Origin: Afipia birgiae 34632
GTDB taxonomy: Bacteria > Pseudomonadota > Alphaproteobacteria > Rhizobiales > Xanthobacteraceae
Length of the DNA: 64,000 nt
NCBI RefSeq assembly: GCF_000308295.2
Contig: NZ_HG326653.1
Span: forward strand, 511,901 to 575,900
Direction: 5' to 3'
The notes under the pieces were generated by a model. It worked only from the letters and a program-made list of their open reading frames with translations. It had not been told where the DNA came from and did no database searches. Made by a program: the position numbers and the translations under genes. Position 1 is the first letter of the stretch. Every line of letters begins with the position of its first letter. Below are positions 57,497 to 64,000 of this stretch, piece after piece.

Positions 57497-57595
57497 CGTC
57501 ATTCCGGACAGCCCGCGAAGCGGACTGATCCGGAATCTCGAAGAGCTTTTCCGAGAAGGATTCCGCGCTCGTTGCACTCGCGCCCCGGAATGACG
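57497..57595. repeat. 99-bp inverted repeat (CGTCATTCCGG family) between convergent genes
   Basis: CGTCATTCCGG and CCGGAATGACG form the outer arms; inner segments GATCCGGAATCTCG and CGAGAAGGATTCCG also pair. It fills the gap between the transporter and purH. It is different in sequence from the 45-bp and 89-bp families but has the same placement. Confidence 0.8.
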
Positions 57596-57605
57596 TGTGT
57601 GGCGA

Positions 57606-59198
57606 TCAGTGCTTGAAGTGCCGCGTGCCGGTGAACACCATGGCGATGCCATGTGCATCGGCGGCCTCAATCACCTCGTTGTCGCGCATCGAACCGCCGG
57701 GCTGAACCACCGCAGTTGCACCGGCTTCGATCGCGACCAGCAGGCCGTCCGCGAACGGGAAGAACGCGTCGGACGCCACCACCGAGCCCTTGGTCATCGG
57801 GGCGGCAAGTCCCAGCTCCTTCGCGGCGTCTTCGGCCTTGCGCGCGGCAATGCGCGCCGAATCCACCCGGCTCATCTGGCCTGCGCCGATGCCGACGGTG
57901 GCGAGATCCTTCGCGTAGATGATGGTGTTCGACTTCACGTGCTTGGCGACGCGGAACGCAAATCGCAGATCGTTCAGCTCGGCGTCGCTCGGCGCGCGCT
58001 TGGTGACGGTCTTGAAGGTCATGTCGTCGACCACGGCGTTGTCACGCGTCTGCACCAGAAGGCCACCGGCCACTGTCTTTGTCATGAGTCCGGCAGCGCG
58101 CGGATCGGGCAGACCGTCGGCCAGCAGCAGGCGCAGGTTCTTGCGCTTGCCGATGATGGCGATGGCCTCTTCGGTCGCGTCGGGCGCGATGATGACTTCG
58201 GTGAAGATTCCCGCGACGGCGTTGGCCGCGTCGGCATCGAGGGTGCGGTTGAACGCGATGATCCCGCCGTAGGCCGATGTTGAGTCGCAAGCCAGTGCCT
58301 TGCGATAGGCGCTGGCAAGGTCCGTTCCCTCGGCGACGCCGCAAGGATTGGCGTGCTTGACGATGACGCAGGCGGCGGTGCGTTTCGCATCGAACTCCGC
58401 GATGCACTCATAAGCCGCATCGGTGTCGTTGATGTTGTTGTAGGACAGTTCCTTGCCCTGCTGCTGGCGCGCGGTGGCGACGCCGGGCCGGCGATCGGGA
58501 GTCTTGTAAAACGACGCGCCCTGATGCGGGTTCTCGCCGTAACGCAGCGCCTGGATCAGCTTGCCGCCGAAGGCCCGGAAATCAGGAGCGTCGATTTTCA
58601 GCTGATCGGCGAACCAGTTCGAGATCGCCGCGTCATAGGCTGCGGTCCGCGCGTAGGCCTTTTGCGCGAGCCGCTTGCGGAGCGCCAGCGTGGTCGCGCC
58701 CTTGTTGGCCGCGAGTTCGTCCAGCACCGCCTGATAGTCGGACGCCTCGACCACAACGGCGACATCGTGATGGTTTTTCGCCGCGGCGCGGATCATCGCC
58801 GGGCCGCCGATGTCGATGTTCTCGATGCAGTCGTCTTCGGACGCACCTTTGTCGACGGTGGCTTCGAACGGATAAAGATTGACCACCAGAAGGTCGATCG
58901 GCGCGATGCCGTGATCCTTCATGCTGCGCGCGTGATCGGCGTTGTCCCGGATCGCCAGCAGTCCGCCGTGCACGTTCGGATGCAGCGTCTTGACCCGCCC
59001 GTCCATCATCTCGGGAAATCCGGTGAGGTCCGATACGTCGCGCACCTTGAGGCCGGCTTCGGCAATGGTCCTGGCGGTGCCGCCGGTGGAGACCAGTTCA
59101 ATGCCGCTGTCGGAAAGCGCGCGGGCGAATTCGATCAGGCCGGATTTATCGGAAACGGAGAGAAGTGCGCGCGTGACGCGGCGCGGGTGGTCAGTCAT
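57606..59198 (-). CDS. purH: Bifunctional AICAR formyltransferase / IMP cyclohydrolase
   Basis: Last two steps of IMP synthesis; it also uses the AICAR released by HisHF (hisH, hisF at 3.4-5.6 kb). 530 residues: IMP cyclohydrolase domain ([53 protein letters not shown]) and the formyltransferase domain ([34 protein letters not shown]). ATG 59198 (MTDHPRRV) starts the family; a frame upstream is unrelated. Heparinase-like gene precedes by 122 bases on the same strand. Confidence 0.97.
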   Translation of the reverse strand: MTDHPRRVTRALLSVSDKSGLIEFARALSDSGIELVSTGGTARTIAEAGLKVRDVSDLTGFPEMMDGRVKTLHPNVHGGLLAIRDNADHARSMKDHGIAPIDLLVVNLYPFEATVDKGASEDDCIENIDIGGPAMIRAAAKNHHDVAVVVEASDYQAVLDELAANKGATTLALRKRLAQKAYARTAAYDAAISNWFADQLKIDAPDFRAFGGKLIQALRYGENPHQGASFYKTPDRRPGVATARQQQGKELSYNNINDTDAAYECIAEFDAKRTAACVIVKHANPCGVAEGTDLASAYRKALACDSTSAYGGIIAFNRTLDADAANAVAGIFTEVIIAPDATEEAIAIIGKRKNLRLLLADGLPDPRAAGLMTKTVAGGLLVQTRDNAVVDDMTFKTVTKRAPSDAELNDLRFAFRVAKHVKSNTIIYAKDLATVGIGAGQMSRVDSARIAARKAEDAAKELGLAAPMTKGSVVASDAFFPFADGLLVAIEAGATAVVQPGGSMRDNEVIEAADAHGIAMVFTGTRHFKH

Positions 59199-59320
59199 GA
59201 GAAAGGGTCCTGGTTCGATAGATGCCGCCGGGTAGCATGGTTTCCCGCCCGGCAAAACGGCCCAGTTCACCAAAAGCCCCCTTTTTTGAGGGCAATTGAA
59301 ACAGGATAATATTCAGCGGA

Positions 59321-61075
59321 TTAAAGCGGCAATTCCGGCTCGCGGCGGGCGTCGCGGCGGGCATTGGTCACGGTCGCTGACGCAGATGAGCGGGTGAAGC
59401 CCCAGCGCACGCTCGGCGAGTCCTTCCGGTTCTGCCGGATCACGATCTGGGCGGTCCGGCGCGGGCCGTCGGAGCCTGCCAGAAACACGCTGTCCTCCAG
59501 ATCAACCTTGTCGTTGAGAGCTTCGAACGTCCAGACGTCGCGGTTGGGCAGCACCAGCATCACGCCGCGCGCGTCGGTGAGGCGGCTGGCCTTTACCGAC
59601 GGATGCAAGTGAAACCGCAGCACATAGTCGTCGGGCTTGCTGCGCGACGAGGCACCGGATGCGTTCAGCAACGTATCTTCGCCGTCGAGCCGGGTGCCGT
59701 CGGAGGAGAGAGTCAGGCTGCGCTGATGCACGACGCCGAATTGGCGCGCATAGGCGTCGTGGGTTGCGGTCAGTTGAATGCTGTCGTTGGCGATCTCGCG
59801 AAACACGCCGACATTGGACGGCCCGCTGACGATGGGCGCGCCCTGCAGCATCCGCTTCATGGCAGGCAATTCGATGAACTGGCACGACGAGGTCTCGTGA
59901 CAGATCAGGGTCGAATGTGCCGCCGTCGATCGCGCGAAGGCGCGCCAGTTGTCGCGGCCGGTGGAAGGAATTCCGCAATTGACCACGATGCGGCTGGTGC
60001 CGGACGACAGTTCGAACGACAGGCAGCCCGCATGGGCATCGCGGCTCACTGCCGGCGGCGGCGGGGCGCCGGTGTCCATGATGACGGCGGTGGTGCCGGC
60101 ATCGAGGCGCTGGAAGCCCGAATGCGGCATGTTGGACATTGGGATGCCATGGGTGTCGTCATAGGCGAGCAATGTTGCGAGCAGGCCCGACGGCGCACTG
60201 CTCATGCCGTTGAACAGCGCAAAACTTCCGTCGCCGTGGCGGAAGAAACGCAGCATCGGCATCATGCGGTCGATTGCGTTCAGCAGCGCGGGCGGCGGCG
60301 CGATGTTGCGGGCGGTGAAGGTCTGACGCAGCGGCAAAAGATCGGGCAGCAATTCGATCAGCGCCCCCGGGTTGCGTGAAATATGTCCGCCATCGGGAAG
60401 TAGTTGCCGCTGCAATTCGTCGGAAAGTTTTCGCGACGCGGTGCGGATATGCTTGGCCTGATTGGCCAGACACAGCGACGCGTAGCATAGCGCGATCAGC
60501 ACCTGCAGGCGCGGCACGCCGTCGGGAATATCGACCATCGTGTAGCGCAGATAACGGATCTCGCGCGTCAGGCTGCGCAGGAAGCGCCGGTAGAATTTTC
60601 CGTCGGCATCGTTCAACACCAGCGGCGCCTGCGACAGCAGCGAGATCACGCGCCGCGCCAGCACGTCGGCGCGCCAGCCGGTGCCGCGCTTGCGGATCGG
60701 TTTCGAAATCCAGTCGTCGATCAGCGAGCGCGCGTTGGCGCGGGTGATGGCGGAATCCGCCGCGCGCAGATGGCGCAGCCAGCCGAAGCCGAGCAGGTTG
60801 GCTTCCCAGTCGTCCGACGGTGGATCGAGTTCGAAAATCGAGCGGCCATGGGAGGTGACGATCTTGCCGGCGAAGACGAAACGCCCGGCATAGATTTCCG
60901 ACGCGCGCGTGGCGTCGACGGTGCGCAGATCGTTGGGAGCGATCAGCAGCCGATCGGTGCGGCCGGGCCAGAAGCGTGATAGCGCAACCGACTGCCCGCT
61001 GGCGCGTGCGAGTACGTTCCGCGCGGCGCGGCCAAGCAGAAGAGACGAGATGCGTCGTCGGTAAGCGACCGCCAC
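59321..61075 (-). CDS. Heparinase II/III-family protein
   Basis: 584 residues: N-terminal alpha/alpha toroid-like helical part (DWEANLLGFGWLRHLRAADSAITRANARSLIDDWI, RTGWRADVLARRVISLLSQA, LPDGGHISRNPGALIELLPDLLPLR), then a beta-rich C-terminal region (AHSTLICHETSSCQFIEL). Family lyases cleave acidic polysaccharides; in rhizobia this neighbour of purH is commonly annotated so, but the substrate is unknown. No clear signal peptide is seen. It may share a transcript with purH, and rsmB is upstream on the same strand. Confidence 0.88.
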   Translation of the reverse strand: MAVAYRRRISSLLLGRAARNVLARASGQSVALSRFWPGRTDRLLIAPNDLRTVDATRASEIYAGRFVFAGKIVTSHGRSIFELDPPSDDWEANLLGFGWLRHLRAADSAITRANARSLIDDWISKPIRKRGTGWRADVLARRVISLLSQAPLVLNDADGKFYRRFLRSLTREIRYLRYTMVDIPDGVPRLQVLIALCYASLCLANQAKHIRTASRKLSDELQRQLLPDGGHISRNPGALIELLPDLLPLRQTFTARNIAPPPALLNAIDRMMPMLRFFRHGDGSFALFNGMSSAPSGLLATLLAYDDTHGIPMSNMPHSGFQRLDAGTTAVIMDTGAPPPPAVSRDAHAGCLSFELSSGTSRIVVNCGIPSTGRDNWRAFARSTAAHSTLICHETSSCQFIELPAMKRMLQGAPIVSGPSNVGVFREIANDSIQLTATHDAYARQFGVVHQRSLTLSSDGTRLDGEDTLLNASGASSRSKPDDYVLRFHLHPSVKASRLTDARGVMLVLPNRDVWTFEALNDKVDLEDSVFLAGSDGPRRTAQIVIRQNRKDSPSVRWGFTRSSASATVTNARRDARREPELPL

Positions 61076-61318
61076 GTGCGCCCTGTCCTGATCGCGCTGG
61101 CGAAATCGGGTACCCCCGCCGCCGAACGTGATCGTTCCCCATTAAACCGGAGCATTCCTCCCCGAAACCCACGAGGGACGCTAACGCGCCGCACTGTGAG
61201 GGAATCTCCGCGCACCGTTGTAATCCGGAAATGTCCGCAAGGCACCCCCAAGGACATCCATCAACAGCGGTTGACCGCTTGCCGCGAATCACCTGCGCGC
61301 CAGGGATGAGAATCGAAG

Positions 61319-62665
61319 TCAGGACTTGATCAGGCGCGCCGCGTAAAAGCCGTCGAGGCCGCCCAGGCGCGAATCGCCATGGGCGAGATGCGAGGGCAGG
61401 GTGCGGATGTCGCCGCCAGGGGTGAGAATTTCGTCCAGCCCCGCCACTTCATCCCGCCCGACAGGCGCGCGCCGAAGGCCTGATTCGGCCGCAAGGACGC
61501 TCGCAACGGCTTGCTCGCCTTCTTCGGGTTCCAGCGAGCAGGTGCAATAGACCAGGGTACCGCCGGGCTTCAGCAGCGTGACGGCTTTTTGCAGCAGACG
61601 TTTTTGCACGGCGGCGAGCGCGCCGATGTCCGATTCCTGTTTCAGCCACGCGACGTCGGGATGCCGCCGGATCGTGCCGGTCGCAGCGCAGGGTGCGTCG
61701 ATCAACACGCCGTCGAACAACTCCCCGGGCGGCTGCCACTCGGTCGCGTCCGCCACAGCGGTCCCGGCCTCGAGCGACAACCGGGACAGATTCTCCCGCA
61801 GCCGCGCGATGCGATTCGGCGAGCGGTCGACCGCGGTCACCCGCGCGCCTGCATGGACGAGTTGCGCGGTCTTGCCGCCGGGCGCCGCGCACAGATCGAC
61901 GATGGTCTTGTCCTTAATGTCGCCGAACAGCCGGGCGGGCATCGCGGCGGCTGCATCCTGAACCCACCACTCGCCCTCGTTGAAGCCGGGAAGCATGGTG
62001 ACCGATCCATGCAGCAGCGTTCGCACCGTGCCGGTCGCCAGGGCTTCACCATGCAGCCGCGTCGCCCAACTGTCCGGATCGGATTTGACGGTCAGGTCCA
62101 GTGCGGGTTCGACGCTGATGGCGGCAGCCATTGCACGTGCCGCGTCTTCGCCGTAAGTCGCGATCCAGCGCGCCGTAAGCCACGGCGGCAGATCGAGCAT
62201 CTGCGATTTGACTTCGTCGATCAGCGGCTGGCCTTCGCGCGCGCAGCGCCGCAGCACGGCGTTGACGAGGCCTGCGTATTTCGCGGCCCGGCGATCCGCC
62301 TGCACAAGGCGCACCGACAGATCGACCGCGGCGTGATCGGGAACATCCATCCACAAAATCTGGGCGGCGCCGATCAGCAGCGCGCTTTGCGCGCGCGGCG
62401 CGTCGTTCGGAATTCCGCGGTCGAGCAGCCGCGACAGCACATGGCCGAGCGTGCCCAGCCGCCGCAGAATCGTTGCGACCAGCCGGCGCATCAGCGCGCG
62501 ATCGCGATCCGCAAGCGTCTTCAATCCCGGATGAGCGCCAACGCCGTCGAGCTGATCGTCGAGCATGCGGTGCTTGTGCAGCACGCCGTCAAGAATATCG
62601 GCCGCGATCCTGCGCGCTGCGAGGCCGGGGACCTCGGTGGGCGGGACAAATCTTGAAGGCTTCAT
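61319..62665 (-). CDS. rsmB: 16S rRNA (cytosine-C5) methyltransferase RsmB
   Basis: Methylates C967 of 16S rRNA. 448 residues: N-terminal NusB-like RNA-binding domain (AARRIAADILDGVLHKH, LLIGAAQILWMDVPDHAAVDLSVRLVQ), then the methyltransferase domain with DLCAAPGGKTAQL (SAM), DAPCAATGTIRRHPDVAW and YCTCSLEPEEGEQ holding the two catalytic Cys. ATG 62665 (MKPSRFVPPTE) begins the family. First gene of rsmB - heparinase-like - purH, an order I associate with rhizobia. Confidence 0.96.
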   Translation of the reverse strand: MKPSRFVPPTEVPGLAARRIAADILDGVLHKHRMLDDQLDGVGAHPGLKTLADRDRALMRRLVATILRRLGTLGHVLSRLLDRGIPNDAPRAQSALLIGAAQILWMDVPDHAAVDLSVRLVQADRRAAKYAGLVNAVLRRCAREGQPLIDEVKSQMLDLPPWLTARWIATYGEDAARAMAAAISVEPALDLTVKSDPDSWATRLHGEALATGTVRTLLHGSVTMLPGFNEGEWWVQDAAAAMPARLFGDIKDKTIVDLCAAPGGKTAQLVHAGARVTAVDRSPNRIARLRENLSRLSLEAGTAVADATEWQPPGELFDGVLIDAPCAATGTIRRHPDVAWLKQESDIGALAAVQKRLLQKAVTLLKPGGTLVYCTCSLEPEEGEQAVASVLAAESGLRRAPVGRDEVAGLDEILTPGGDIRTLPSHLAHGDSRLGGLDGFYAARLIKS

Positions 62666-62917
62666 GCGGCAAAAAACATTCGCTGGCGGGACAGGCGCGA
62701 CGGACGTCGCAATGAGGTGACTACGTGACATGGGAATATGCCAAATGTAAGAATTGCGTCGTGTCTGAATCGTCTTGTCTAAAACATCTCGGGGAATGTA
62801 AGCCGCTTCACATACAAACTGTGCGCCGACGTGATACGGCGTGTGCCACGGGCCTTGATCGTGGGCCCGGTCTATCTAGATTTGAATTTCGGCTCTGACC
62901 ACCCGGGAGTGTCAGCC

Positions 62918-63142
62918 ATGAATGATGACCCGTCTCGCTCCAATCCTGTCGATGCCGATCTGAGCGCCGTTCGCAAGCCGCTGTCGCCGCAGGCCCAGCG
63001 GGCGCTCGCTGAAGCCGAAGAGCGGCGATCGAAGGCCGCGCAGGAAAACAGCCATCGTGCAAATGAGGTTCAGGGTCCCAAGGGGCTGGAACCAACCCGG
63101 TACGGGGACTGGGAACACAAGGGGCTGTGTTCCGACTTCTAG
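62918..63142 (+). CDS. DUF1674 (SDHAF4-like) small protein
   Basis: 74 residues. The C-terminal GPKGLEPTRYGDWEHKGLCSDF is the signature of DUF1674, the family of the mitochondrial succinate dehydrogenase assembly factor 4. The N-terminal part is polar and helical. ATG 62918 follows GGGAGTGTCAG; the frame continues upstream without similarity. No succinate dehydrogenase genes are near here. A role in flavinated SdhA assembly is inferred from the family. Confidence 0.88.
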   Translation: MNDDPSRSNPVDADLSAVRKPLSPQAQRALAEAEERRSKAAQENSHRANEVQGPKGLEPTRYGDWEHKGLCSDF

Positions 63143-63212
63143 TTTTACGTACGACTACGGACGAACCGGATCGCTCTTGCCGCTGAGCTAGTTTTGGTCC
63201 TATTCTAGGCAT

Positions 63213-63809
63213 ATGTTCCTAGATCGGCCTTTCCACCGTGCATCCCGGTCACCGGCGCCTGGCTCGCCGGGGTGGATGCTTGGCCTGATTTTCGGCGCCG
63301 GCGTTGCGGCAGGAACCGCGATCCCGGCACAGGATCGTTTGCCGTGGAACGCGGCGTCCGCCGCGATGTCTATCCCATCATCGCCGGATCCGCGGTCTCC
63401 CGTCGCTCAGATGAATTGGAGCCGCGACGGCAACCCGGGCGTGTGCCATTCCGTCGAAGTTGTCCGCGTGGTGGATGGCGACACGTTCGAGGCGCGGGTG
63501 CATCTGTGGCCGGGGCTGGAGATGACGACGCGGGTAAGGCTGCGCGGTGTCGACGCGCCGGAGATAAAGGGCGCATGCGCCGACGAATTCCGGATGGCGG
63601 AAGCGGCAGGCGAGATGCTGCGTGCGCTGCTTGCGGACGGCGATGTCGCGATCTTCAATATCGGTCCCGACAAATACAACGGCCGGGTGGTCGCAGACGC
63701 TGCTACGCGGCGAACGCCGAGCATTTCATCGGCGTTGCTCACATCGGGTCACGCGAGGCCCTATCAGGGCGGCAAGCGCGGCGGCTGGTGCACGGCCGCG
63801 ATGCGATGA
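63213..63809 (+). CDS. Thermonuclease-domain (SNase-like) protein
   Basis: 198 residues: N-terminal hydrophobic segment (WMLGLIFGAGVAAGTAIP) for export or anchoring, a linker, then an SNase OB-fold: VEVVRVVDGDTFEARVHLW, RVRLRGVDAPEIKG, CADEFRMAEAAGEMLRALLADG, DKYNGRVVAD. The Asp of DGDT, Asp of GVDAPE and the Arg of NGRV match calcium and phosphate contacts of staphylococcal nuclease. It may be a periplasmic DNase/RNase. It converges with the final L,D-transpeptidase. Confidence 0.88.
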   Translation: MFLDRPFHRASRSPAPGSPGWMLGLIFGAGVAAGTAIPAQDRLPWNAASAAMSIPSSPDPRSPVAQMNWSRDGNPGVCHSVEVVRVVDGDTFEARVHLWPGLEMTTRVRLRGVDAPEIKGACADEFRMAEAAGEMLRALLADGDVAIFNIGPDKYNGRVVADAATRRTPSISSALLTSGHARPYQGGKRGGWCTAAMR

Positions 63810-63820
63810 AGCCGGAATCA

Positions 63821-63848
63821 AGAAAGCCGCGGCGTGGCGCGGCTTTCT
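63821..63848. terminator. Bidirectional hairpin between convergent genes
   Basis: AGAAAGCCGCG and CGCGGCTTTCT form an 11-bp stem around GCGTGG, 11 bases after the nuclease-like gene's stop. Weak T-stretches flank it on either side. Confidence 0.75.
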
Positions 63849-63870
63849 GCATTCATCACGGGTCGAGAGA

Positions 63871-64000
63871 TCAGCGCGAGGTGACGATCACTGGGGTGCC
63901 GACCTCGACGCGATTGAACAGATCGCTGATGTCCTGATTGTACATCCGCACGCAGCCGTAGGAGACATAGCCGCCGACGGAGTTGGGACGATTGGTGCCG
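63871..64000 (-). CDS. C-terminal end of an L,D-transpeptidase (5' end outside window)
   Basis: The minus-strand frame reads GTNRPNSVGGYVSYGCVRMY then NQDISDLFNRVEVGTPVIVTSR and a TGA stop at 63871. SYGCVRM is the YkuD catalytic Cys motif, with a conserved downstream GTPVIV. About 42 residues are visible; the His of the motif and the signal region are beyond the edge. This is the second L,D-transpeptidase in the window and has the SxGCVR form unlike the SPTAGCVGL of the first. Confidence 0.88.
   Translation of the reverse strand, partial: GTNRPNSVGGYVSYGCVRMYNQDISDLFNRVEVGTPVIVTSR

Overview
The window reads as chromosomal core sequence of an alphaproteobacterium of the Hyphomicrobiales. The best fit is the Bradyrhizobium / Rhodopseudomonas / Nitrobacter / Afipia group. 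Reasons: high GC, the Caulobacter/Rickettsia-type gene order around the replication origin, two tandem glnK-amtB pairs as known in Rhodopseudomonas palustris, a his cluster containing a DUF2628 gene, and a 45-bp palindrome with GCATGATC ends that I recall from these genomes. Species cannot be fixed from sequence reading alone.

Layout. 1-1.9 kb: tail of a response-regulator protein and an OlsB-like acyltransferase. 1.9-6.8 kb: leftward hisB-DUF2628-hisH-hisA-hisF-hisE-coaA. 7.0-9.5 kb: hslV-DUF2585-hslU. 9.5-12.5 kb: leftward Tim44-like/mltA/smr. 12.9-16.2 kb: secB facing a tightly overlapping ppsR-maf-coaE-dnaQ set. 16.18-16.71 kb: a non-coding gap with DnaA-box-like and GANTC sites in the syntenic position of Caulobacter Cori (next to the RP001/ppsR gene); this is my candidate oriC. 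16.7-24.7 kb: hemJ-like, rho, mnmE, mnmG, rsmG, parA, parB, with two perfect parS palindromes (20265 and 22279). 24.7-29 kb: leftward leuS-lptE-holA. 29-39 kb: a diguanylate cyclase, yggS, an L,D-transpeptidase divergent from an OmpR-type regulator, a cyclic-nucleotide-binding protein, xthA, a LolA-like protein, ftsK and an aminotransferase. 39.3-43.2 kb: glnK-amtB twice, with a sigma-54-type promoter before one copy. 43.5-50.2 kb: mixed housekeeping and membrane genes, including a TetR regulator with paired operator-like palindromes. 50.6 kb: tRNA-Gly(GCC). 50.9-64 kb: hydrolase, panE, an internally deleted SDR gene, GST, ggt, a UMF1-type transporter, purH, heparinase-like protein, rsmB, a DUF1674 protein, a nuclease-domain protein and the end of a second L,D-transpeptidase.

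Together this is mostly replication, segregation, translation, envelope and nitrogen-control housekeeping. I found no phage, CRISPR, insertion sequence or unusual operon that would amount to a new system. The most interesting signals are the probable oriC-parS region with its GANTC/hairpin element and locally missing neighbours, the internally deleted SDR, the paired TetR operators, a four-module membrane protein with a GYF-like head, and an MltA with a long charged tail.
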